Shown: positions 55,936-64,000 of the stretch, one piece after another | How positions within the stretch are numbered: the stretch's first letter is position 1 | How the letters are laid out: each line of letters begins with the position of its first letter | Source: Stomoxys calcitrans | Taxonomy: Eukaryota > Arthropoda > Insecta > Diptera > Muscidae | Assembly: GCF_963082655.1 (NCBI RefSeq) | Contig: NC_081554.1 | Span: forward strand, 51,648,750-51,712,749 | Direction of reading: 5' to 3' | Length of the DNA: 64,000 bases | Program-made: the position numbers and the translations under genes | Notes under the pieces: model-generated | Databases searched by the model: none | Told to the model about the DNA's origin: nothing | The model's input: the letters and a program-made list of their open reading frames with translations, nothing else

Positions 55936-58268
55936 GAAAACAAGTAAAAGCGTGCCAAGTTCGGCCGGGCCGAATCTTATATACCCTCCGTATTGCATTT
56001 GTCGAGCTCTTGCCACAGTATCTCTTTTTAGGCAAACAAAGGATAAAAGAAAAGAATTGCTATGTTATTGGAACAATATCAAGTTATGGTTCATTTCGGA
56101 CCATAATTCAACTGAATATTGGACACCATAGTAAAAGTCATTGTTTATTAAATGGTTGCCCAAAAAGTAATTGCGAATTTTTCATATAGTCGGCGTTGAC
56201 AAATTTTTTCAACGGCTTGTGACTCTGTAATTGCATTCTTTCTTCTGCCAGTTGTCAGCTGTTACTTTTAGCTTGCTTTAGAAAAAAAGTGCGCGAAATT
56301 TTGTTTACATTTGTTTGTTTGGCGTCAATTTTAATATGGAGCCCACAAAGGAGCATTTTCGTCATATTTTATTTTTTAATTCCGTAAAGGAAAAAACGCG
56401 GAGCAGGTTGCAAAAAAGTTACGAGATGTGTATGGTGATAAAGCCTTAAAAGGAAGACAATGTCAAACTTGGTTTCGCAAATTCCGTTCTGGAGATTTTT
56501 CACCTAAAGATGAGCCACTTTCAGGTCGGCCAAATGAAGTTGATGATGACCAAATCAAAGCATTAATCGAATTAATTCGGATGTTTACTGTGAACAATTG
56601 AACAAATTGAATACAGCCATCAAGGAGAAGCGACCAGAATTGTTCAATCGTAAAGGTGTCATATTCCACCAGGACAACGCTAGACCGCACACATCTTTGG
56701 TCACTCGCCAAAAACTGAGTGAGCTTGGCTGGGAACTTTTGATGCATCCACCACATAGCCCTGACCTTGCACCATCAGACTACCATTTATTTGGATCTTT
56801 GCAGAACTCCTTAAATGGTAAAACTTTCGGCAATGATGAGGCTATAAAATCGCACTTGGTTCAGTTTTTTGCAGATAAAGGCCAGAAGTTCTATGAGCGT
56901 GGAATACTAAATTTGCCAGGAAGATGGCAAAAGGTTATCGAACAAAATTGCAATTATATATTTGATTAAAGTTCATTCTAAGTTTTATTAAAAATGCATT
57001 TAATTTTTTTTTTAAATCCGCAATTACTTTTTGGGCTACCCAATAGTAAGAATTGCGCACTTTAGGAGCTGAAGAAGTAAAATAGGGGGAGATCTGTTTA
57101 TAGGGGAGCTGCATTAGGCTATAAACCGAGCCGAGAAACCGAAGCCGCTACACAAAATTTCATCTAAATCGAATAATAATTACGTTCTCTAGTGGCTCGA
57201 GAACTCAAGACCCCAGATCGGTTTATATGGCAGCTATATCAGGTTATGAACCGATTTGAACCATTCTTAATGCAGTGGTTGGAAGTCAAAACAAAACACC
57301 CCATACAAAAATTCACCCAAATCGGATAATAATTGCGTCCTCTAGTGGCTCAAGAAGTCAAGACCCCAGATCGGTTTATATGGCAGCTATATCAGGTTAT
57401 GGATTAATTTGGACCATTCTTAATGCAGTTGTTGGAAGTCATAACAAAACACGTCATGCAATATTTCAACCAAATCGGAAAGGAATTGCTTTCTATAGAG
57501 GCTCAAGAAGTCAAGACCCCAGATCGGTTTATATGGCAGCTATATCAGGTTATGGACCGATTTCTACTATTCTCAGCACAGTTGTTGGTAGTCATAACAA
57601 AACACCTCAGCCAAATCGGATAGAAATTGCACCCTGTAGAGGCTCAAGAAGTCAAGATCCCAGATCGGTTTATATTCCAGCTATATCAGGTAATGGACCG
57701 ATTTCAACTATTCTTAGCACAATTGTTGAAAGTCATGATGAAACACCTCACGCAAAATTTCAGCCAAATCGGATAAGAATTGCGCGCTCTAGTGACTCAA
57801 GAAGTCAAGATCCCAGATCGGTTTATATGGCAGATATGTCAGGTTGTGGACAGATTTGAACTATTCTTAGCACAATTGTTGGAAGTCCAAATAAAACACC
57901 TCACGCAAAATTTCAGCCAAATCGGATAAGAATTGTTCCTTCTAGCGGCTCAAAAATCAAGATCCCAGATCGGTTTATATAGCAGCTATATCAAAACGTG
58001 GACCGATATAGCCTATTTACACTCCTAACCGACCTACACTAATAAGAAGTATTTGTGCAAAATTTCAAGCGGCTAGGTTTACTCCTTCGAAAGTTAACCG
58101 GCTTATGACAGAAAGACGGACGGACGGACAGACATGGCTAGTTCGACTTAAAATGTCATGACGATCAAGAATATATATACTTTATGGGGTCTTAGACGAA
58201 TATTTCAAGGAGTAACAAACAGAATGACGCAATTAGTATACCCCCATGCTATGGTGGAGGGTATAAAA
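55936..58268 (+). repeat. Family A element carrying the mariner insertion
   Basis: The left end is AAACAAGTAAAAGCGTGCCA and GTTCGGCCGGGCCGAATC; a first unit is cut by the mariner at 56151-57043. Six units follow (AAGAAGTCAAGACCCCAGAT near 57353 and 57507) and the right arm with GACGGACGGACAGACATGGC. The terminus is CTATGGTGGAGGGTATAAAA. Without the mariner it would be about 1.44 kb. Confidence 0.9.
56151..57043 (+). mobile_element. Mariner (D34D) with internal deletion, MITE parent
   Basis: 893 bp with the same termini as the MITEs (TGGTTGCCCAAAAAGTAATT at left; TACTTTTTGGGCTACCC at right), TA on both sides. The plus strand starts with ATG 56336. A helix-turn-helix region (QVAKK, then QTWFRKFRSGDF, DEPLSGRPNEVDDDQIKALI) is broken by shifts near 56388 and 56455. 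It is fused by deletion to the catalytic C-terminus (56598-56969): KGVIFHQDNARPHTS and HSPDLAPSDYHLF, 34 residues between the two Asp residues, and PGRWQKVIEQNCNYIFD. The first catalytic Asp region is absent, so this copy cannot be active. Confidence 0.9.
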
Positions 58269-58620
58269 ATGCCATTAAGAAACTACGGGCAAAATTATCG
58301 CATACCCATGAGGGCTGTCCGTTACAAAGTTAAGCTCAGTGATAAGGGATATCTATTTTATTGGAGAGTCCAAATGGCTTGCCGCAAAGCGACTCCCCTT
58401 AGTAGCACTAGGAGGGAAATACTGCGGCGTTATTAATATAAAAAATATTTGTTAATTTTTTTTACCTCCCCACAAATCCGTTGATTGTTCCGCATGCTGT
58501 GGGCGTAAGTTTAAAGAAGCAAAAAAATTTAAAAATCGTTTTGTTGGTCCGAGATTTGAACTCGGGAATTTTGTATTATAAATCTTCTGATGCACGTTCT
58601 GTGCCACAAAATTACTGAAA
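58269..58620 (-). mobile_element. tRNA-headed SINE, second subfamily
   Basis: On the minus strand a head is seen with TGGCACAGAACGTGCATCAG (A-box-like) and GAGTTCAAATCTCGG (B-box-like), followed by a body with the phrases CGCCGCAGTATTTCCCTCC, GGACTCTCCAATAAAATAG and TGCCCGTAGTTTCTTAATGG. The body order resembles the common SINE, but the head differs. Confidence 0.7.
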
Positions 58621-59035
58621 GGCGCGAACATGTTTGAGTCTAAGTAGTTATTTTTTAGCAACGTTCAAATAAGATAATATGTCATTATTTTTTGACAACT
58701 TGTATGCTTAGGCATAAATACCTATTTTTGAACTATTGGTATGCTTGTGCGTAAGGACTTTGCTCCTAGGACATCGCCATGAAAAAGTAATTAGAAATGA
58801 TGCCTTAAAATAAGCAGTTCTTGATTTTTGAATGAGCTTAACTTTCTGGTTATTTGGTAATGAGAGTTTTTGCTGGGAATTTCTACATTTGATTTATAAC
58901 ACCTCGAAATATTTATCTTCGACCCTTGATCTCAATCCTGCGAAAATTCTTAATCAATCTTGCCATATCCGTTCGTTCAACCGTTAGTCGCATGAAATTT
59001 TGCAAAATTAGTGCATAGTGTCCGTTTTAGCTGAT
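58621..59035. other. Mixed DNA with a short family A fragment
   Basis: No gene. From about 58885 to 59030 a decayed reverse A arm is visible (TTATAACACCTCGAAATATT, TTGCCATATCCGTTCGTTCA). Confidence 0.5.
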
Positions 59036-59870
59036 GTTTTTATACCCTCCACCATAGGATGGAGGTATACTAATTTCGTCATTCTGTTTGTAACTCCTCG
59101 AAATATTCGTCTAAGACCCCACAAAGTGTATATATTCTTGATCGTCATGACATTTTAAGTTGATCTAGCCATGTCCGCCTATCTGTCTGTCGAAAGCACG
59201 CTAACCATCGAAAGAGTAAAGCTAGCCGCTCGCTTGATATTTTGCACAAATACTTCTTATCAGTGTAGGTCAGTTGGGATTGTAAATGGGCCATATGGGT
59301 CCATGTTTTGATATAGCTGCCATATAAATCGATCTCGGATCTTGATTAATGAGCCACTGGAGAGCGTAATTCTTATCCGATTTGGATGAAATTTTGCATG
59401 AGGTGGTTTGTTATGATTTCCAACAACTGTGTGGTTGAAATCGGTCTATAACCTGATACCGATCTGGGAGCTTGATTTCTTGAGCCTCTAGAGGGCGCGA
59501 TTATTATCCGATTCGGTTGAAATTTTCTACAAAGGCTTCTCCCATGACCTTCAACATACGTGTCACATATGGTCTGATTCGGTACATAGCCTGAAACTGA
59601 TCCCATATTAACTGATCTCCCTATTGTACTCCATGGCAACCAAAGAACGCAATTCCTATTTGAATGGGCTGAAATTTTACACAATAACTTCTACTAAGGT
59701 CTCCAACATTCCATTCAATTATGGTCCGAATCGGACCAAAACGTGTTATAGGTCTAATAGCAAAGCAATTCTTTTTTGATCCTATGCTGACCTAAAAATA
59801 AATACCGGAAAAGGACTCGACAAGTGCGATCCATGGTGTAGGGTATATGAGATTCGGACTGTGTCAAATT
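59036..59870 (-). repeat. Family A element, reverse, left end lost
   Basis: It starts with TTTTTATACCCTCCACCATA and the arm (CATGTCCGCCTATCTGTCTG), then about four units. The left end stops within CCATGGTGTAGGGTATATGA, where C-type sequence begins. Confidence 0.85.
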
Positions 59871-60358
59871 TCAGCGAAATCGGATAATGAATGCACTTTT
59901 TATGGGGCCAAGACTTTAAATCGAAAGGTCGGTCTATATGGCAGCTATATGCAAATCGGAACCGATCTGAGCCAAATTGAAGAGGAATGTCGCAAAAGTA
60001 TGTCGAGGGGCTTAATTTCACTCACTGTCCAAAATTTCGGCGACATCGCACAATAAATGCGCCTTTTATGGGCCCAAAACCTTAAATCGGCGGATCGGTC
60101 TATATGGCAGCTATATCCAAATCTGGACCGATCTAGGCGAAATTAAAGAAGGACGTCGAAGGTCCCAACACAACTCACTGTCCCAAATTTTGGAAAAATC
60201 GGACAATAAATGCGCCTTTTATGGGTGCAAGACCTTAAATCGGCGTATCGGTCTATATGGCAGCTATATCCAAATCTGAAGATAGATATCGAGAGGCCAA
60301 ACAGAACTCACAGTCTCAAATTTTGGTGAAATCGGGCAATAAATATGCCTTTTATGGG
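59871..60358 (-). repeat. Family C units, reverse
   Basis: Three to four units recur every ~150 bp (AATAAATGCGCC near 60052, 60203). No terminus. Confidence 0.85.
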
Positions 60359-61375
60359 CATGTGATGTTCCGCTATGACTGCCAACAACTGTGATAAGTA
60401 CGGTCGAAATCGGTCTATAACCTGCTATAGCTCCCATATAAACCGATCTCCCGATTTGACTTCTTGACCCACTGTAAGCCGCAATTATTGTCCAATTTGG
60501 GTGAAATTTTGCATGTAATTTTCCGCTATGACTACCAACAACTGTGCCAAGTCCGGTCTGAATCGGTCTATAACCTGATATATCTCCCATATTAACCGAT
60601 CTCACGTTATGACTTCTTGAGCCCCTGGAAGCCGCAATTTTTGTCCGATTTAGCTGAAATTTTGAATGTAATGTTCTGTTGTGACTTCCAAGAACTACGC
60701 TAGGTACGTTCCAAATCGGTCTATAACCAGATGTAGTTCCCATATAAGCCCATCTCCCGATTTGATTTCTTGAGCCACTGTTAGCCGTCAAGTTCTATTC
60801 AAATCGGTCTATAATAGCACCCATATAAACCGACCTCTCGAGACCTTACAAGCCTCAATTTTTGTCAAATTTAGTTGAAATTGTCCATGTGCTGTTTTGT
60901 TACGACTTCCAACATCTATGGCACATACGGTCCAAATCAGTGTATTGGGTTGCCCAAAAAGTAATTGCGGATTTTTTAAAAGAAAGTTAATGCATTTTTA
61001 ATAAAACTTAGAATGAACTTTAATCAAATATACTTTTTTTACACTTTTTTTCTAAAGCAAGCTAAAAGTAACAGTTGATAACTGGCAGAAGAAAGAATGC
61101 AATTACAGAGTCACAAGCTGTGAACAAATTTGTCAACGCCGACTATATGAAAAATCCGCAATTACTTTTTGGGCAACCCAATATAACCTGATAGTTTCCA
61201 TGTAAACCGATCTCTCGTTTATACTTGCTTGGTTCCTAGAAGCTTTTATTTATGCTGGTTTGACTGAAGTTTGGTATGTAGAAAAATCTATACCCTTTAC
61301 CAGAATCCATGGTGGTGGATTCCCAAGATTCGGTCCGGCCGGACTTGACACGCCTTTACTTTTTATTTTATAGAC
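60359..61375 (-). repeat. Family A2 element, reverse, with MITE insertion
   Basis: Units with CAACAACTGTG and CCCATATAAACCGATCTCCC are split by the MITE at 60945-61181. The inverted left end follows (CCATGGTGGTGGATTCCCAA, TTCGGTCCGGCCGGACTT, GCCTTTACTTTTTATTT). Confidence 0.85.
60945..61181 (-). mobile_element. Mariner-derived MITE (copy i), intact
   Basis: 237 bp, reverse orientation, TA on both sides (60943-60944 and 61182-61183). Termini are TTGGGTTGCCCAAAAAGTAA and its inverse. Confidence 0.95.
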
Positions 61376-61639
61376 AGATTCTGATTGTTAACAAAATTTA
61401 CAACAATTTTGTAGTACTACGTTTAGAAATCCGATTCTTTAGTCAAAAGTTATGCGAGTTAGAAATCAATCTAGTCTTTCCGATGCCAGAGCCTTCAGCG
61501 CCGCCAGACTATCCACTCATATCGCGACATTTCGATAGCGCAGCTTCTGCCACATCGATATCGCCCCCATTGTCTTCAGGACACTTCATTTCTTAGAAGC
61601 CTATATGACTTCATGATTTCAAGGAACTTAACGAAGACT
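61376..61639. other. Stretch with no recognised gene
   Basis: An open frame at 61309-61596 starts inside the A2 terminus and has no recognisable motif; I do not call it. Confidence 0.4.
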
Positions 61640-62000
61640 CCTGCACCGGTGCCCCCAGTAAATTAAAATCCGTCTCGCATTAAAAATGGTGATATCTGCT
61701 GGTCTGGTGTCACAATATAAACGCTACAGAGGAAGTTTTTTTTTCCTATGCCAATGCTCTGCCCTATCCCAAACCGGAAATAGAGCACTTGGTCCTTGTA
61801 TGATCCTTGTTTGTAGGCTGGATTGGTATTGTCAGATCTGATTTCTATTCATCACCACTCCCAAGTACTTGACCTTGTCGGAAATGATTCTTTTAAAGAA
61901 ACATGGCTAATGGAGTTGATCAATCTTGTTTAAATGTAACGACTCCTAGGTCTCGCCTGTCGTATGTCATATTTAAGACAATGTTGGCCTATATAAGACG
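61640..62000 (-). mobile_element. Decayed LINE reverse-transcriptase fragment
   Basis: The minus strand near 61880-61840 reads KVKYLGVVMNRNQI, the thumb-side motif (VKYLGV) of non-LTR reverse transcriptases. It continues with a decayed helical stretch (SLQTRIIQGPSALF with a stop). The remainder is too broken to assign a clade. Confidence 0.55.
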
Positions 62001-62174
62001 CTGATTCAGATTCATGGACCTAGGCGGGGAGAAATACCTCTCCTGTTAAGATCGCGAGCATGCGACTCCCGTTCTATGGCCCCCGTTCTATGGCCTGTTT
62101 AACTCCATTTCCTTGTCATGGAGCAAATAGCAAAGTTTTTTATTAACATTCAAAAGGGAAAGAGATGGGCCTAT

Positions 62175-62490
62175 CGATCGATGGGCCGATCGATCTAGAA
62201 TCGCTTTGTGATTCAAGCAACCCATGTTTGTCAGTCTATGCATTTATCTTTGTCTTCAATTTGTAGGTCGTACTTTTTAATAGGATGGGAATTTCTTCCC
62301 CAAATTTAAGCAAGCCATGTCTGTCTGTCTGTGCATCTATCTTTGTCTCCAATTTGCAGGCCGTATTTGTTTATAGGATGGGATTTTCTTCCTGATTTAA
62401 GCAAGCCATATCTGTCAGTCTGTGCATCTATCTTTGTCTCCAAATTGCGGGCCCTTTTTTATGGGATTATGTTGAAATTTGGCACATATA
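62175..62490. repeat. Three tandem units of about 92 bp next to a GATCGAT palindrome
   Basis: AAGCAAGCCATGTCTGTC-type phrases begin near 62217, 62311 and 62402, each followed by GCATCTATCTTTGTCTCCAA and TAGGATGGGA. At 62175-62195 lies GATCGATGGGCCGATCGATC, a near-perfect inverted repeat. Confidence 0.8.
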
Positions 62491-62545
62491 TGTGCAAGTT
62501 TTCAAGAAGTTCCAGTACACATTGAATTTTATGGTTTAGTATTTT

Positions 62546-62551
62546 TTTATT
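62546..62551 (-). terminator. Candidate poly(A) signal of Gly-rich gene 5
   Basis: AATAAA on the minus strand, about 90 bp after the stop codon, in a T-rich (plus-strand) stretch. Confidence 0.6.
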
Positions 62552-62640
62552 TTCTTTTTTTTTTGTTTGTTTCCTTTTTTTCTTTTATAATAACTTAAAC
62601 TTAACACACTTAGAATAGCTTTATCATTGTCAAGGATTGT

Positions 62641-63045
62641 CTAACCGCGAACACCGGAGCCTGCGCTGGCATTAGCACTAGCATTGGCACTGGCTTTGCC
62701 GGCTCCACTAGCAACAGCATTGGCATTTGAATTGGCATTGGCATTTCCGCCACCAAGACCGGAAGCTGTGGCCGAAGAAGTGGCAGAGGCTGAGGCAGAA
62801 CCACCGCCGACACCACCACCGATACCGCCACGGTTGCCACCAACACCACCGAAACCAGCTCCAGGACCACCAAAACCACCTGGACGACCACCGAGACCGC
62901 CACCAACACCTCCCTTGCCACCACCACCAACAACGGCAGCACTAGCATCAGCTCCAGCGCTAGCACCGGCGCCACCACCAAGACCGCGTTGAGGAGCAGC
63001 GCATGCGCAGGCAACAATTACAGCAAGAACTACCAAAACTTTCAT
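62641..63045 (-). CDS. Small secreted Gly/Ala/Asn/Ser-rich peptide 5
   Basis: 134 residues from ATG 63045, chosen because it opens the signal peptide MKVLVVLAVIVACACA (cleavage before APQRG); the frame extends upstream but crosses the initiator and lacks a signal there. The mature part runs GLGGGAGASAGADASAAVVG, a Gly block with scattered Arg/Pro/Phe (GGRPGGFGGPGAGFGG), an Ala/Ser block (SASASATSSATASGLGG) and an Asn/Ala block (NANANSNANAVASGAG, ASANASANASAGSGVRG). No Cys. It is the intact partner of the frameshifted gene at 54470. Function unknown; secreted structural or antimicrobial protein is possible. Confidence 0.9.
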   Translation of the reverse strand: MKVLVVLAVIVACACAAPQRGLGGGAGASAGADASAAVVGGGGKGGVGGGLGGRPGGFGGPGAGFGGVGGNRGGIGGGVGGGSASASATSSATASGLGGGNANANSNANAVASGAGKASANASANASAGSGVRG

Positions 63046-63096
63046 GGTGGACTGGGCTAGGACTCTTTGACGCTTCGTGACAAGTGTACAAAATAA

Positions 63097-63134
63097 GACT
63101 GATAACAAATCGCATGATCACCTCAACTTTTATA
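63097..63134 (-). promoter_or_regulatory. TATA box and initiator of Gly-rich gene 5
   Basis: On the minus strand TATAAAAG lies at 63134-63127 and TCAGTC, a consensus arthropod initiator, at 63102-63097. The predicted start (63100) is 34 bp from the TATA start and 55 bp before the ATG. Confidence 0.85.
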
Positions 63135-63135
63135 G

Positions 63136-63740
63136 TTCCGACAATTTGGAGTTTTCTTCTTTGACGCAGCTCCAAACAACAACCATTTCCTACTAAATCA
63201 TCTCTCACCATTAGCAGGGAGAAAACAATTAGCATCTCAACAAGATCCAGCTAGCAAGCAAACACCAAAAAATATCTCCCATCTTTGAAATAATCCAAAT
63301 GCTCAGCATCTGCTTGTGTGCAAATTAGGGCCCTATGAATATTAGATTCTTAATGGTTCATTAATGGCTTGAACTCATATCTCTGGCTGTCTTTTCGGGA
63401 AAGATTGAAAAAAAGAACAACAAATTATGCGATGCTATTTTACTTGGTTCGACGGCTGACTGAGCGGCGATAAAGAATCATATTTATTTGGCCATATTTG
63501 ATTTTGCTATTAAGCAAATGTAAACAAAAATTTGTAAACAAGTTTCGTTTATTTTGGTTTTTGGCTTTGGTTTTTTTGACGCTCATGATGACCGCCCAAA
63601 ATGTTCACCAACCGGCAAATGCAAATAAAAATGTGCCGAAATTCGCTGAAAATATTTTTAGCGGCTATTTGAAACCCCATTGAAAACCCATGGTTGAAAT
63701 ATTGGGGTGTGCCAATGGATGACACGGTGACCTCGTCAAG
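63136..63740. other. Upstream flank of Gly-rich gene 5
   Basis: Single-copy-looking DNA. An open frame at 63498-63683 on the plus strand has no signal or motif and probably is chance. Regulatory DNA for the minus-strand gene may lie here. Confidence 0.5.
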
Positions 63741-63744
63741 TTTA

Positions 63745-63800
63745 AGGGGAAAAATGCATAAACATCCCATTAAGGAACTAAAAGAAAAACTTTTCATATC
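63745..63800 (-). mobile_element. SINE tail fragment
   Basis: GCATAAACATCCCATTAAGG and AAAAACTTTTCATATCCTCA resemble the 3' part of the SINE body in minus orientation; the rest is missing. Confidence 0.45.
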
Positions 63801-63859
63801 CTCACCTTAATTGTAGCACTTTGGAATATTGTTGTAAGAAGCCTTGAAGAAGAAGCCTT

Positions 63860-63990
63860 GGCTCTATCAATATATTTTCCGGCCTCGCCCATATTGGCTA
63901 GCAATGTCGAGGGTTCCAAGCCAACTCACGATGCCAAATCTCAGCGAAAACGAATATTAAATGCGACTCCTATGGGCCTTCTTTCACAAT
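63860..63990 (-). repeat. Family C unit, diverged
   Basis: GCAATGTCGAGGGTTCCAAG, CCAACTCACGATGCCAAATC and AATATTAAATGCGACTCC match one reverse C unit. Confidence 0.6.
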
Positions 63991-63993
63991 ATA

Positions 63994-64000
63994 TTGGGTT
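63994..64000. mobile_element. Start of another mariner-derived MITE, cut by the window edge
   Basis: TA at 63992-63993 is followed by TTGGGTT, the family terminus, at the end of a C unit. Only seven bases are visible, so the call rests on position and matching flank. Confidence 0.5.

Noticed and set aside
61309..61596. 95-codon open frame on + strand
   Set aside because: It starts inside the A2 terminus and has no motif or promoter. Possible, but not supportable.

Overview
The window looks like a piece of a dipteran nuclear genome, most probably a calyptrate/muscid-type fly. The evidence is AT-rich DNA, phase-matched spliceosomal splice sites, TATA plus arthropod initiator (TCAGT-type) promoters, AATAAA poly(A) signals, and a repeat load typical of large fly genomes: mariner elements, RTE-like and RNase H-bearing LINEs, tRNA-headed SINEs and a Ty3/gypsy fragment. 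The species assignment is inference. Nothing bacterial is present, and most open frames are low-complexity shadows or transposon debris.

Host genes. (1) A two-exon gene at 5875-17845 (+) encodes a secreted, cysteine-poor, Asn/Ser/Thr/Glu-rich mucin-like protein of about 2301 aa. Exon 1 (6.1 kb) carries some twenty imperfect repeats of about 45-55 residues, and a 5.07-kb intron full of transposons separates it from a short C-terminal exon. (2) A dispersed cluster of five small secreted Gly/Ala/Asn/Ser-rich peptide genes: 33241-33480, 40059-40376 and 45219-45509 on +, and 54470-54777 (frameshifted) and 62641-63045 on -. The + genes share an MKLF-type signal peptide and one core promoter layout. 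The - genes share a different signal peptide and promoter layout. The second and third + genes lie in a segmental duplication that includes flanking DNA.

Repeats fill most of the rest. I use these working names. Family A: about 153-bp internal units, left end near CAACAAGTAAA then CGGCCGGGCC, right end GGTGGAGGGTATAAAA. A2: a variant of A. Family C: about 150-bp units with CCCATAAAAGGCGCATTTAT, right end near GGCCGAACTTAACGCC. Family D: about 125-bp units with CCATATTGCCATGGTCGG. A, A2 and C share the core GATCGGTTTATATGGCAGCT. A tRNA-headed SINE occurs about eight times. A mariner-derived MITE (about 237 bp, TA target sites) occurs at least seven times, plus a 56-bp hairpin form and one longer relative that still carries transposase pieces (56151-57043). 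A second mariner-like family with catalytic spacing resembling the DD41D 'rosa' group occurs four times.

Layout: 1-4550 repeats; 4551-18445 mucin-like gene with its intron; 18646-23327 repeats, including a roughly 29-bp minisatellite; 23328-25130 single-copy-looking DNA; 25131-32590 repeats, including a LINE with a 461-bp higher-order duplication; 32591-48507 the three + Gly-rich genes separated by repeats, LINEs and a gypsy fragment; 48508-54316 D repeats, an RTE-like LINE and an A element; 54470-54860 Gly-rich pseudogene; 54860-55935 single-copy-looking DNA; 55936-62500 nested A/C elements; 62546-63134 the last Gly-rich gene; then mostly unannotated DNA to the end, where another MITE copy begins.

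Functions of the mucin-like protein and the Gly-rich peptides are not known to me. Both are predicted to be secreted and low in complexity, so structural, coating or defence roles are possible, but that is inference.
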